Positions 34,376 through 42,261 of a stretch of 42,764 bases of DNA are shown here, one piece after another. Numbering within the stretch: position 1 is the first letter of the stretch; the number at the start of each line of letters is the position of its first letter. Position numbers and translations under genes: made by a program. The DNA is taken from the NCBI GenBank assembly GCA_964609085.1, contig CAZSRZ010000039.1, forward strand, positions 1 through 42,764. The letters run 5' to 3'. Source of the stretch: JANPLG01 sp964609085. Its GTDB lineage: Bacteria > Armatimonadota > SYMT01. The notes under the pieces were generated by a model that had not been told where the DNA came from, did not search any database, and saw nothing but the letters and a program-made list of their open reading frames with translations.

Positions 34376-35452
34376 GTGCAGCGCAGCCTCTTCGCGTCGG
34401 AATCCCGGACCTCGTTCCCAAGCCGCCCCGGTCCAACGGCGAGCAGCTTCGTGCCGCTCGACAGCCTCAGGCCTGAAGCTCAGGCAGGTCCGGGTCGTGG
34501 AATGGCCCGGTGGGCGGCCGAGGCTGAAACGCTGGACGCCAGGAATGATGTCGAGTACAGCGAGATCCCCTGCAAGACCCTGCTGTCGAGCATCGAGAGC
34601 AGGCGCGTCCCGTTTGAATTCAACCTGAATCCCTACAGGGGCTGCGAGTTTGGGTGCGTCTACTGCTACGCCCGCTACACCCACGAATTCCTCGAGTTGG
34701 ACGACTGGCGCGACTTTGAGCGGCGCATCTACATCAAGACCGGAGCGGCCGATGCCCTCCGGGAGGACCTCCATCGTCGGGACTATCGTGGGCGCTGGAT
34801 TGCCATCGGCACGGCGACAGATCCCTATCAACCGGCTGAGCGACGCCTCGGGCTCATGCGCGAGATCCTCGGGGTGCTCGAGACCCGGAGGGGACTCCGG
34901 ATTTCCATCACCACGAAGAGCGATCTCGTTACCCGCGACATTGATCTGCTGCGCCGGATCAATGCGCATTCACGTCTCAACGTCAACCTCACCATCACGA
35001 CGATGGATCACCATCTCTCCCGTCGGATCGAACCGCGAGCTCCCCGCCCCGACCGTCGGATGGCGGCCGTCTCCGCTCTCGGGGAGGCGGGCATCTCCGC
35101 GGGGGTTTTCCTGATGCCGTTGTTGCCCCGCATCAACGACCGGCTCGAACAAATGGAGCAACTCGTGGCCGCGGCGGCCGAAGCAGGGGCGGCCTACGTG
35201 AGTGCCGCGCCTCTCTACCTCCGCTCGAGTAGCGCGAAGCGCTTCTTCCCATTTCTCGAGGAAGAGTTCCCAGAGCTCGTGCCGCTCTACCGCCGGCTCT
35301 TCACCGGCAGGTCCGCGCAGCCTTTGAGGGAGTACTCCCGAGCCCGGAAGGTGGAGCTGGACCAACTCCGAACTCGATACGGTCTGCCACGGGGTGAATC
35401 CCTCCGCGCAGTGCCGGGGCCGGACCAGCTCACCCTGCCTCAACCGGATTGA
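34376..35452 (+). CDS. Radical SAM protein (SplB/PA0069-like)
   Basis: The 358-residue protein has the radical SAM cluster motif in NPYRGCEFGCVYCYARYTHEF (Cys-x3-Cys-x2-Cys), followed by the AIGTATDPYQPAERRLGLMR segment and RISITTKSDLVTRDIDLL, characteristic of the PA0069/SplB-like group. Spore photolyase relatives repair DNA lesions; most of this group is uncharacterised. No second iron-sulfur domain is apparent. The GTG at 34376 is used because AGGGGTGG lies shortly before it and the family has a similar disordered N-terminus. It converges on rlpA with a GC-rich hairpin between. Confidence 0.88.
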   Translation: MQRSLFASESRTSFPSRPGPTASSFVPLDSLRPEAQAGPGRGMARWAAEAETLDARNDVEYSEIPCKTLLSSIESRRVPFEFNLNPYRGCEFGCVYCYARYTHEFLELDDWRDFERRIYIKTGAADALREDLHRRDYRGRWIAIGTATDPYQPAERRLGLMREILGVLETRRGLRISITTKSDLVTRDIDLLRRINAHSRLNVNLTITTMDHHLSRRIEPRAPRPDRRMAAVSALGEAGISAGVFLMPLLPRINDRLEQMEQLVAAAAEAGAAYVSAAPLYLRSSSAKRFFPFLEEEFPELVPLYRRLFTGRSAQPLREYSRARKVELDQLRTRYGLPRGESLRAVPGPDQLTLPQPD

Positions 35453-35464
35453 CCAGTGTTCGGA

Positions 35465-35500
35465 CCCGGGCAGGCGGGAGCGAGCCCCCACCCGCCCGGG
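35465..35500. terminator. GC-rich inverted repeat between convergent genes
   Basis: CCCGGG (35465-35470) pairs with CCCGGG (35495-35500), and inside them CGGG can pair with CCCG, with a small bulge. It lies in the 54-base gap between the radical SAM and rlpA stops. Beyond it on the plus strand is a five-T run inside rlpA. Confidence 0.45.
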
Positions 35501-35506
35501 CTTGCG

Positions 35507-36046
35507 TCACCGATGCTTTTTCAGGATCTCCAGCCGGATAGCTCCGGTGCCCTGGAACCCGATCCGGCGGGCCAGACCCTGGCTGAGGTCCGCCGTAATG
35601 TCGCGATGCCCGAAGGGGCCGCGGTCATTCACGCGGGCCTCCACCGCCTTCCCTGTTTTGGGATTGATCACGCGGACGCGTGTCCCCAGGGGGAGATGGC
35701 GGCTGGCGAGGGTCATGGCGTGCCTGTTGAAGATCTCGCCCGATGCGGTCCGCCGGCCGTGAAAGCCGGGGCCGTACCAGGTGGCACGTGTCTTGATCGT
35801 CTTTACGACTGTGGACTTCCGCGGATTGACTACCGCGGCACGCAGGCGGAGGTGTTGGACTCGCTGATCCAGCGCCTCACGCACCGCGCGGGCCTCTCCC
35901 ATGGAGAGACCGGTTCCCTCAGCCGCCCCGGCGGATGTCGGTGCCAAGAAGGCACCCAGGCCCACCGCCAGGATAGGAAGCATGAGCAACAAGATCCCAG
36001 ATGGGATCAAACCCAGACTTCCGAGTGATGTCGAGCCTTTACGCAT
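35507..36046 (-). CDS. rlpA: RlpA-like septal-ring lytic transglycosylase / DPBB protein
   Basis: The 179-residue exported protein has a signal segment (GILLLMLPILAVGLGAFL) ending near AGA-AEG, then a short helical linker and a double-psi beta-barrel. The barrel (about residues 88-178) has TRATWYGPGFHGRRTASGE, LPLGTRVRVIN, and the NDRGPFGHRDITADLS signature, where the Asp is the catalytic candidate. RlpA cleaves naked glycan strands of peptidoglycan at the division septum in some bacteria. No SPOR domain is present, so septal targeting is uncertain. AAGGAG lies nine bases before the ATG but is partly inside a hairpin. Confidence 0.88.
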   Translation of the reverse strand: MRKGSTSLGSLGLIPSGILLLMLPILAVGLGAFLAPTSAGAAEGTGLSMGEARAVREALDQRVQHLRLRAAVVNPRKSTVVKTIKTRATWYGPGFHGRRTASGEIFNRHAMTLASRHLPLGTRVRVINPKTGKAVEARVNDRGPFGHRDITADLSQGLARRIGFQGTGAIRLEILKKHR

Positions 36047-36057
36047 GGGGGATCGCT

Positions 36058-36073
36058 CCTTACTGCGATAAGG
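36058..36073 (-). promoter_or_regulatory. rlpA: Hairpin that partly hides the rlpA ribosome binding site
   Basis: On the minus strand CCTTA, a six-base loop, and TAAGG form a stem that contains four bases of the AAGGAG ribosome binding site (36061-36056). A weak helix here could tune rlpA translation. The stem is only five pairs, so the effect may be small. Confidence 0.35.
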
Positions 36074-36343
36074 GTCTCGGCCCTCGGACCGAAACCTCTG
36101 GGAGGATGGCCGCTGAGACTGCTCGCGGGGCCGGACGGAATCTTCCGTGCGGGAGCCCGGCGAGTGAAATCCTGGCAGCCATCGACCATGGGGTTGTCAG
36201 CCTGCGCCGCCTGGTAACGGCTGCAGGATGCATCCTGCGATAGTCGGAAGGGCGATCATACGGATCCACCCTGACGACGTCCCGCCGGACGCCGACGATT
36301 ATACACGGGGCAGGCCGGAGCGAGCAATCAGCCGGGTGTCAAT

Positions 36344-36406
36344 CGGTTGCAATTGTCCGGCTGCCCGGTTGCACGGTTGATGCCCGCACTGGCATTGATC
36401 TAAGAT
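36344..36406 (+). promoter_or_regulatory. Promoter and repeated CGGTTGCA elements for the SLH gene
   Basis: TTGATG (36377-36382), 18 bases, then TAAGAT (36401-36406) form a promoter 23 bases before the ATG. CGGTTGCA occurs at 36344 and 36366, 22 bases apart or about two helical turns, and a variant, CGGTTGAT, at 36375 overlaps the -35. The phased repeats look like activator or repressor half-sites. Confidence 0.5.
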
Positions 36407-36428
36407 AGAGGGGCAAGGGAACGCACGC

Positions 36429-37562
36429 ATGCTTCGATGGGTCGCCGGGGTATTGCTGGTTGTGAGCGTGGCTTCGTCGCCGTGTCTGGCGGCAACGAGG
36501 CAGAGCGCGTTTTCGCCTGTGCCGACGACGGACGCTGCCTACACCTGGGTCCGACGGCTTGAGGCGCGCGGCTATTTCACCGGTGCAGAGTCCGGTGCAT
36601 TCAGCGTCCCCGGTCGCGTGTTCACCCGCTATGAGTTCGCCGTCGCGGTGGAGCAGCTCTCGCAGGCGATTCAGACACGAGTGTTCGCCGCATCCGAGCG
36701 CGGAATGCTCCCGGAAGACTTGCGGGACTACCGGCGTTTGGTCAAGACTTTTTCGGCCGAGATCGAGGGACTAGGTCCGGACGTCGACACGCTGCTGCGG
36801 CAGGTGGAGGCCATGGATCAGCGGCTGGAGCGCCTCGGCTCCAGCCCCACCACGCGCACCGCCTCCTACGGTTTGATGCCTCGATTGCGTTCGGCTCGAA
36901 GCGAGCGCTCCTCCGCCCCGGCCGACGCGCCCGTCCTTTCGGGGATGTCCGCCAACGATTTCCGGCCCGGTTTCACCAGCCACGCCGGCCCCCTCAACTT
37001 GAGCCTGCAAGTTCGTCGCCCCGACGCACTGGATAGCGCGGACCTCCCTCTGGACAACCCGAGCGATGCCAACTCCTATCGAGCCCGGCTCAACCTGCCG
37101 TTCGGCGGCTACACCATCAGTGCGTTCTACAACCGCGAAGGGAACTACGGGGACCGCTACCTGCTGGCCAACCCCTGGGGATTCCCCGGTCGGACCGTAA
37201 ACGTAGGTGGTGGGTTCTCGGCCGATGTTCGGGACAACCTCAAGGTGCTCCTGGAGAGCGCCAGCGTCCGATCTCTGGATGACGAGTTGGCGAGAGCACT
37301 CTCCTTCCGTGCCGGGCTGAACTACGAGATAGGTCGCGGCCTCCAGCTCGGCGCGTCTTTCGAGAAGATCCGCCAGATTTCCATGCCGGGCCTGATCACC
37401 GACCTCAACGCGTACACCCTCTACCTGGAGGGCCGTTGGGGCCGCAGCGCCAGCCTGAGCTTGATCTACCGATACTTCAGCCCCTTGGGCGGGACCAGCC
37501 CGGGCTCACTGCCGCGCAGTTCGGATCAGAGCGCTGTCGTCCAGACGACCATCCGCTTCTAG
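36429..37562 (+). CDS. SLH-like / outer-membrane beta-barrel protein
   Basis: The 377-residue protein has a signal peptide (VLLVVSVASSPCLA-ATR), then an SLH-like domain (TDAAYTWVRRLEARGYFTG, with FTRYEFAVAVEQL about 30 residues later). A short coiled coil follows (about 95-140, LLRQVEAMDQRLERL). The C-terminal half has alternating strands (YTISAFYNREGNYG, LQLGASFEKIRQ, SLSLIYRYFSP) and ends in Phe, typical of barrels inserted by BAM. This layout resembles the SLH-porins of Armatimonadota, Deinococcus and cyanobacteria, where SLH binds cell-wall polymers. A clear promoter precedes it. The stop overlaps that of the convergent SDR gene. Confidence 0.78.
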   Translation: MLRWVAGVLLVVSVASSPCLAATRQSAFSPVPTTDAAYTWVRRLEARGYFTGAESGAFSVPGRVFTRYEFAVAVEQLSQAIQTRVFAASERGMLPEDLRDYRRLVKTFSAEIEGLGPDVDTLLRQVEAMDQRLERLGSSPTTRTASYGLMPRLRSARSERSSAPADAPVLSGMSANDFRPGFTSHAGPLNLSLQVRRPDALDSADLPLDNPSDANSYRARLNLPFGGYTISAFYNREGNYGDRYLLANPWGFPGRTVNVGGGFSADVRDNLKVLLESASVRSLDDELARALSFRAGLNYEIGRGLQLGASFEKIRQISMPGLITDLNAYTLYLEGRWGRSASLSLIYRYFSPLGGTSPGSLPRSSDQSAVVQTTIRF

Positions 37563-38290
37563 CGGGTGAATACAGCGCCGCGCACGTAGTCACCATCAGG
37601 CCCTGCCAGGAACGCGAGCACTCTGGCCACGCCGTCCGGGTCTCCGAGACTGGCCCGGGCGATCATGTCATCCGCGTTGATGCCGTGCATCGCCGCGGCG
37701 TCCTCCAGGTTCGCCCGCTTTAGTGGCGTGTCGATGGCACCGGGGCACACCACGTTGACTCGAATCCCCCGCGGGGCCAGTTGCTGCTCCAGGGTCATCG
37801 CCAGTCCGTTCACGCCGCCCTTGCTCGCGGCATACGCGAGAGAGGAACTGGGACCCCGCACGCCCGCCCCCGACGCGATGCAGAGAATCACACCCCGGCT
37901 CGCCTCCAGGTCCGCCACCGCCTGACGGCAGCAGAGAAAAGTGCCGGTCAAGTTCACGTCCAGAACGCTGCGGAACGTGGCTTCGTCGATCTCGTCGACC
38001 TGCTGAAACGCTCCTCGCAGTATCCCCGCCGCCAGGATCAGCGTGTCCAGGCCTCCCCAGGCCTCCCGGACTTGCGCCATCGCGGCCGCCACCTGGATCT
38101 CGTCAGTGACGTTGCAGAGAGCGGACATCGCGCATCCGCCGGCTTTCCGGATCTCCGCCTCGAGGGATGCGAGTGCCGGACCGTTACGGTCGATCGCCGC
38201 TACCCGGGCTCCCAGCGCCGCGAGGCGTCGGGCGGTGGCCGCCCCGATGCCCGTCGCCGCCCCAGTGATGACCACTCTCCGGCCGTCCAC
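37559..38290 (-). CDS. Short-chain dehydrogenase/reductase
   Basis: The 243-residue enzyme has the Rossmann motif VVITGAATGIGAAT near the start, NVTD, AAGILRG, the Ser in CIASGAGV and the catalytic AYAASKGG (Tyr-x3-Lys). These define a classical NAD(P)-dependent SDR, and IDRN after the second strand (Asp) favours NAD. Substrate is unknown; the adjacent sugar isomerase/epimerase, 14 bases upstream on the same strand, suggests a polyol or sugar substrate. Its stop overlaps the SLH-gene stop on the opposite strand by four bases. Confidence 0.9.
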   Translation of the reverse strand: MDGRRVVITGAATGIGAATARRLAALGARVAAIDRNGPALASLEAEIRKAGGCAMSALCNVTDEIQVAAAMAQVREAWGGLDTLILAAGILRGAFQQVDEIDEATFRSVLDVNLTGTFLCCRQAVADLEASRGVILCIASGAGVRGPSSSLAYAASKGGVNGLAMTLEQQLAPRGIRVNVVCPGAIDTPLKRANLEDAAAMHGINADDMIARASLGDPDGVARVLAFLAGPDGDYVRGAVFTR

Positions 38291-38304
38291 GTCACACCCC
38301 CCTC

Positions 38305-39162
38305 TCAGACCAGACAGATCCTCTCCCGGGCCGCAGCCGACTCGACAGCCTGGCGGGCCTCGGGGAGATCTCCGGCCGGCAGGTGTTCAATGATCAGCGG
38401 CGCATCCGGACAGACCTCCCGGCAGCGGCGGAGCAGGTGCCCCAGGTCCAGGTGTCCGCGACCGGGGACGGTTTCCTCGATGTGGACCACCAGCCGATTG
38501 CCGACAACAACATCCTTCACGTGTACCGCGACGACGCTGTCCCCCACCAGTCGAAGCAGGGTCTCCGTGATACCGGCCGGTTCGAAAGCGTCGTCCACGC
38601 TGCCCACAAAGTTCACCGGATCGAGGTTTACCCGAAGCCAGGGAGAGTCGACCTCGGTGAGCAGTTCACGCAGAATTTCGGGGGTGTGGACCGGCGAGAG
38701 GACGTGTCCTTCCAGTGCCAGTGTCACGCCGGCGTCCGCCGCCATCCGACAGATAGACCGAAGAGATTCCACCAGCCGACCCCGCGTCTCGGGGCAATGG
38801 TTTTTCGGGTGCGGTGTCCACGGGCCGGCGGAGTTCAGGCTCCCCGGTCGCACGTAGAGGTTCGCGGCACCGACCTCGGCCGCAGCGTCCAGGGACCGCC
38901 CCATCGCCGCTACACCCGCCAGTCGGGACTCCCTGTCCGGGTGGCAAAGGGATGGGTGGTCGGGCGGAAGCAACTGCACCAGGTGAAGCTCCGCATCGGC
39001 GAGCCGATTTCGCACGCCACGCAGGAGCCCGGGCTCCTCGCAGAGCGCGAGATCGGGGAGATGCCACGATGCCGCACCGAAGCCGAGCGCCCGCACAGCG
39101 CCGATCTCCTCTGCCGAAGCCAGGCCCAGTTGTCCCGCGATCCCGATCCGGAGTGGTTTCAC
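38305..39162 (-). CDS. Sugar phosphate isomerase/epimerase (xylose isomerase-like TIM barrel)
   Basis: The 285-residue protein belongs to the AP-endonuclease-2/xylose-isomerase-like barrel family. Metal and active-site positions are visible as LALEGHV, LRVNLDPVNFV, VVAVHVKDVV, TVPGRGHLDL and APLIIEHLP. Members interconvert sugars or inositols, or act in catabolic pathways. It precedes the SDR gene by 14 bases; an isomerase-then-dehydrogenase pair is common in inositol or rare-sugar breakdown. The substrate is not set by sequence. The ATG at 39162 gives a standard start (KPLRIGIAGQLG). Confidence 0.85.
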   Translation of the reverse strand: MKPLRIGIAGQLGLASAEEIGAVRALGFGAASWHLPDLALCEEPGLLRGVRNRLADAELHLVQLLPPDHPSLCHPDRESRLAGVAAMGRSLDAAAEVGAANLYVRPGSLNSAGPWTPHPKNHCPETRGRLVESLRSICRMAADAGVTLALEGHVLSPVHTPEILRELLTEVDSPWLRVNLDPVNFVGSVDDAFEPAGITETLLRLVGDSVVAVHVKDVVVGNRLVVHIEETVPGRGHLDLGHLLRRCREVCPDAPLIIEHLPAGDLPEARQAVESAAARERICLV

Positions 39163-39284
39163 GATGTGGCATTGGTGACCCCTACCCCCGAACTCCTCCA
39201 GGGCGCCGCTCTGGTAAGCCGGACCACGAACGGGTCTGAGCTTGCTCCCAACACAATCGCAAGCGGAACTCGCGCCCGCCGGTA

Positions 39285-39313
39285 TTGCGCACCTGCCCCG
39301 GCTGAGGCATATT
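39285..39313 (+). promoter_or_regulatory. Candidate promoter of the peptide-kinase cluster
   Basis: TTGCGC (39285-39290), 17 bases, CATATT (39308-39313). Transcription would begin near 39320, giving a leader of about 120 nt before the peptide gene at 39442. The complementary pair CCTGAC and GTCAGG in that leader could form a long stem. Consensus match is fair, not strong. Confidence 0.4.
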
Positions 39314-39441
39314 GAGTGAGGTGCGACCGTGCGAAAGCGCCAGCCGCCGTGAGCTTTTCAAGCCGTCCTGACCCGACAGGCGATGCCGCATCCGTGTGGC
39401 GTAGCGGTCTCGTCAGGCGAACACCAGGGAGGTAGATACTC

Positions 39442-39537
39442 GTGCTCGAGTACGTACGTCCAGAAGTCGTCACTTTCTCGGAAGAGGAGTTGGCCGCTTC
39501 GATCGATGCGCAGGGTCCCAGCGGAATTATTCCCTAA
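39442..39537 (+). CDS. 31-residue peptide, candidate RiPP-type precursor
   Basis: A short frame starts at GTG 39442, eight bases after AGGGAGGT, the strongest ribosome binding site in the region, and ends with TAA at 39537. An in-frame TAG eight codons or fewer upstream (39433) excludes a longer start. The product begins VLEYVRPEVVTF, an aromatic-x-x-Pro-x-Val pattern like the leaders of lasso and PqqD-bound peptides, then SEEELAASI and a Gly/Pro tail GPSGIIP. It has no Cys. It precedes genes for an HPr-kinase-like protein, a peptidase and a nucleotidyltransferase. The Ser in the tail could be a phosphorylation site, as in kinase-tailored lasso peptides. The role is inferred from size, signal and neighbours only. 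Confidence 0.6.
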   Translation: MLEYVRPEVVTFSEEELAASIDAQGPSGIIP

Positions 39538-39554
39538 AGGATCCGGCCTTCGAG

Positions 39555-39599
39555 CGCAAAGGCGCCGATGCAGTCTTCGGGCCGCATCGGCGCCTTGCG
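39555..39599 (+). terminator. Long GC-rich hairpin between the peptide gene and the kinase gene
   Basis: CGCAA-A-GGCGCCGATGC (39555-39571) pairs with GCATCGGCGCC-TTGCG (39584-39599). That gives 16 pairs with one bulged A and a 12-base loop. It begins 17 bases after the peptide stop. No U-run follows. It could stop most transcripts after the peptide gene, or protect that RNA's 3' end, so that the peptide outnumbers the downstream enzymes. Confidence 0.7.
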
Positions 39600-39654
39600 T
39601 GTGTCCCAGGGGGCAACCAGCCTGACCGCGACGAGAATCACGGGTGAAAGACGG

Positions 39655-40599
39655 GTGGGCATCGGCACGTGGGAGTGCTCCATCCAATCGTCGCCCCCTT
39701 CGTTCGCAGATCGCCTGGCCCAGTCGCTCTCTCAGCCTGCGAGTTCGGCACCGGCAGCCGATTGTCGTATCGAGATCACAGAGAGAGCAGGCGCAATCCA
39801 CCTCAGGGCGACCTGGGACCAGCGCGTCCTTACGTTGGAAGATCTGGCTTCGGGACCTGAAGGCCGACGGTTTACGCTCAGCCTGCGGGATGGTATCTGT
39901 ACCGCCGGCGATCGTTACTTCGACGACCAGCCCGCCCTTGCCCAGGACGACGATGGAGTGCGCGTGATCTTGCCGGATCGCTGGGACGTCTATGCATTTG
40001 CCTGCTTCCTGTGGCTCGCTCTGCACGCCGGCCGGTACACGCTCCTACACGCGGCCGCATGTTCCGCGGAAGGGTGCCCGTTCCTGCTGATCGGACCGAG
40101 CGGCTCCGGCAAGAGCACCCTGGCGGCGGCCCTCATGCTGCAGGGTGCGGACGTATACTCAGACGAGGCGGTCTTCTTCTCGGAGGATGGAGGGGTGTTC
40201 CCGATGGCCCGCGCCCCGCGAATCCGGCCCGGGGGATGGGAGCTTCTGAATGCAGCCGGCCCGTCCGAGCCGCCACCTCGATGGACGGAGCTGCGCCCCG
40301 GAGATCCCAAGACGGAACTCGCGCTCCCTCCCCCGCCGACACCCTTCCCCGTCCGTCCGGCCCTTCTGTTCCTCGGAAGCCGCAGCTCTGCACCGGCGCT
40401 GCGGCCCATGGCGCCGGGGCGGGCGACGCGACATCTGCTGCGAGCGGTCAGTCACCGGTCACCATCCCTCGCCGAACGCCTCAGTCTCGCTGCAGATCTG
40501 GTTGTTGAGCTGGGTGCCTGGGAGCTGACGGTGGGAGATCCCCTGCAGACAGCCGCATACTTGCGCGGCGCATTGCGGGACACCCGCCGTGACGCCTGA
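39655..40599 (+). CDS. HPr kinase/phosphorylase-like protein (HprK-related)
   Basis: The protein has an HprK-type C-terminal kinase core: FLLIGPSGSGKSTLAAAL is the P-loop, and DVYSDEAVFFSEDGGVFPM matches the SDD region that binds metal in this family. The N-terminal part (ITERAGAIHLRATW and onward) is unlike HprK. No PTS genes are nearby, so HPr is an unlikely target; in lasso clusters similar kinases phosphorylate a precursor Ser. The ATG at 39568 lies in the loop of the hairpin, so the GTG at 39655 is preferred, giving 314 residues; the longer form would be 343. It overlaps the next gene by 11 bases. Confidence 0.72.
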   Translation: MGIGTWECSIQSSPPSFADRLAQSLSQPASSAPAADCRIEITERAGAIHLRATWDQRVLTLEDLASGPEGRRFTLSLRDGICTAGDRYFDDQPALAQDDDGVRVILPDRWDVYAFACFLWLALHAGRYTLLHAAACSAEGCPFLLIGPSGSGKSTLAAALMLQGADVYSDEAVFFSEDGGVFPMARAPRIRPGGWELLNAAGPSEPPPRWTELRPGDPKTELALPPPPTPFPVRPALLFLGSRSSAPALRPMAPGRATRHLLRAVSHRSPSLAERLSLAADLVVELGAWELTVGDPLQTAAYLRGALRDTRRDA

Positions 40600-41014
40600 A
40601 GAAATCACGGGCAATCCTGATCGCCTCGCTGCCCTTTGCGACCTCTGGCGGTCGGAGCAGAAACAGGTGTGGATCCGTATCCGAACGGGGAGCATGCAAC
40701 CCGCTATCCCCATCGGGTCAGCCCTGTTGTTGGATTGCCGTCGCGAGTCGGTAGCGGTTGGGGAGCCCGTGGCGTACCTTCGAGGCGGGGTGCTGGTGAT
40801 CCACCGACTGGTCGCGATTGAAGGGGACCGGGATGGACAGCAGTACCTGCGTTGCCGCGGTGATGCGAATGACTTCGATGATCCCCCGATCGGGTGGGAT
40901 GTGGTGGTCGGAGTGATCGCTCGCATCGAGCCCCCACGTGTCGACCACCTGGGCCGGCTGCTCACACGGACCTTCGCCGGTGCGGCGCGGTGGTTGACAG
41001 GCACTCGACGATGA
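40589..41014 (+). CDS. S24/S26-type peptidase (SipW-like Ser-His signal peptidase fold)
   Basis: The 141-residue protein carries RIRTGSMQPAIPIGSALL, with the nucleophilic Ser, and VLVIHRLVAIEG, where His replaces the general-base Lys of bacterial signal peptidase I. The LRCRGDANDFDDPPIGWD segment completes the SipW-type catalytic set. It lacks the membrane anchor usual for signal peptidases, so it may act in the cytoplasm or be recruited. The C-terminal helix (LGRLLTRTFAGAARWL) is amphipathic. It starts with GTG inside the kinase end and stops inside the next start (ATGA). Cleavage of the peptide leader is an attractive inference. Confidence 0.75.
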   Translation: MTPEEITGNPDRLAALCDLWRSEQKQVWIRIRTGSMQPAIPIGSALLLDCRRESVAVGEPVAYLRGGVLVIHRLVAIEGDRDGQQYLRCRGDANDFDDPPIGWDVVVGVIARIEPPRVDHLGRLLTRTFAGAARWLTGTRR

Positions 41015-42210
41015 GCCTGACCGCCCCGCTGAGCGAACTGATTCGGCTGCTTCGGGCGGGTCTCCGGCTCCCCCATGAGGCCGGTTCGGCGCTTGCATCC
41101 GGTGCCGCCGGTTGGGCCGAGCTGGCCGCTGCGGTAGATCGCCACCACGTCTATGTGGCCGCCTATCGGGGAGTTGAGGTCACCCACGCAGACATTCCGG
41201 CCGACCTGCGGGCGCGTTGGCAGCGTCAAACCCGTGCCGCCGAACTCCGGGCCGTTCAGTTGGAGGAGCAGGTATCTCGGGTGCTCACGGCGTGCCGGCT
41301 TGCCGGAGTATCGCCCGTTGTGCTCAAGGGGGCACTCTTCGCGGCTCGTGACTACCCGACTCCCGGAATGCGCCCGTACGCCGACATCGATCTCTTACTC
41401 TCGCGCGAGGACCTTGGGCGGGCGGGGGAGGCGCTCGCGGCGGTCGGGTATTCTCCGTATCGCCATTGGGACGGCAAGGATCACGACCACTACTCCGCCT
41501 ACCACTACCACCACATCTACACCTCGCCCGGGCGGTTGCCCGTGGAACTGCACTGGGAACTCACCCACCCGACCAGTCCGGTGCAGCTCCGGGCCGCGGA
41601 GCTGGTTGCCCGGTCGGTCCCGTGTAGGCTCGGCTCGCACGAGGTGCGCGCCCTGAGCCCGGAAGACGAGTGGTTGGTGCTCGCGACCCATGCAACCAAG
41701 CACCGGCTTCAGGTCGGGCTGATCTCCCTGCTGGATTTCGCCGTGGTTTTCAACGGCCGGCAACTCTCCCCGGAGTTGGTTGGGGAGCGAGCGCGAGCGG
41801 CAGGGGCCGAGGTGGACCTGGCCTCCGTAGTGGCCCTGCTGGACTCCGTCGGCCTGCTGGCGGGGCTGCCGGGAGAGATGGGGAGATCGGCCAGGATCGA
41901 TGTGTCGGCTACGGCGGACTATGTCCTGTCGGCCGCGGGCGCCGGCGAATCCGACGCGATCGTGCGGGCGCTCGGTTCCAGATCGATCGGCGCAATGCTC
42001 ACCCACCTGCGCGGGGAGCTGATCCCGCAGGCCGCTCGTCTCCGGCGCGAGATGGGGAGTTCCTTCCCCGCCATTCTCGCCTACCCGCTCTGGTGGTGGG
42101 TTCGCGCCTGGAAAGCGGTCCGGCGTCCCGCGGACTGGTCGGCTCGCCGCCAGTCGCGAATCACCGCCACACACCTGCACCGACTCTTCGGCGATCGAGA
42201 GGCCTGGTAG
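41011..42210 (+). CDS. Nucleotidyltransferase-fold protein (NTP_transf_5-like)
   Basis: The 399-residue protein has the nucleotidyltransferase core VVLKGALFAARDYPTPGMRP-YADIDLLL, where the Asp-x-Asp binds metal, followed by the family's helical remainder (VELHWELTHP, then HATKHRLQVGLISLLDF). These proteins often accompany HprK-related kinases and PqqD-like proteins in peptide-modification loci. An AMP- or nucleotide-transfer role is possible. It overlaps the S26-like gene by ATGA, completing a three-gene coupled set after the hairpin. The last 40 residues are basic and could bind membrane or RNA. Confidence 0.8.
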   Translation: MSLTAPLSELIRLLRAGLRLPHEAGSALASGAAGWAELAAAVDRHHVYVAAYRGVEVTHADIPADLRARWQRQTRAAELRAVQLEEQVSRVLTACRLAGVSPVVLKGALFAARDYPTPGMRPYADIDLLLSREDLGRAGEALAAVGYSPYRHWDGKDHDHYSAYHYHHIYTSPGRLPVELHWELTHPTSPVQLRAAELVARSVPCRLGSHEVRALSPEDEWLVLATHATKHRLQVGLISLLDFAVVFNGRQLSPELVGERARAAGAEVDLASVVALLDSVGLLAGLPGEMGRSARIDVSATADYVLSAAGAGESDAIVRALGSRSIGAMLTHLRGELIPQAARLRREMGSSFPAILAYPLWWWVRAWKAVRRPADWSARRQSRITATHLHRLFGDREAW

Positions 42211-42261
42211 TGCAGTCGAGGGGAGTCGAGGGCTGGATCCGCCCTCGCTCGCTCACGTCGC

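Larger units (their letters stand above)
36047..36428. other. Divergent regulatory region between rlpA and the SLH/outer-membrane gene
   Basis: The 382 bases carry control signals for both directions. On the minus strand are TATAAT (36303-36298), a leader of about 245 nt, a 16-base palindrome (GCAGGATGCATCCTGC, 36223-36238), and the ribosome-binding-site hairpin at 36058-36073. On the plus strand are CGGTTGCA repeats and a promoter for 36429. No coding frame is convincing, and no known riboswitch consensus was recognised in the rlpA leader. Confidence 0.5.

Noticed and set aside
36047..36297. c-di-AMP (ydaO) or c-di-GMP riboswitch before rlpA
   Set aside because: Such elements occur before cell-wall hydrolases, but the conserved blocks I know for either class are absent from this leader.
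39442..42210. Classical lasso peptide cluster
   Set aside because: No asparagine-synthetase-like cyclase, transglutaminase-like protease or PqqD-like gene is present, and the peptide lacks a normal acceptor ring residue arrangement.
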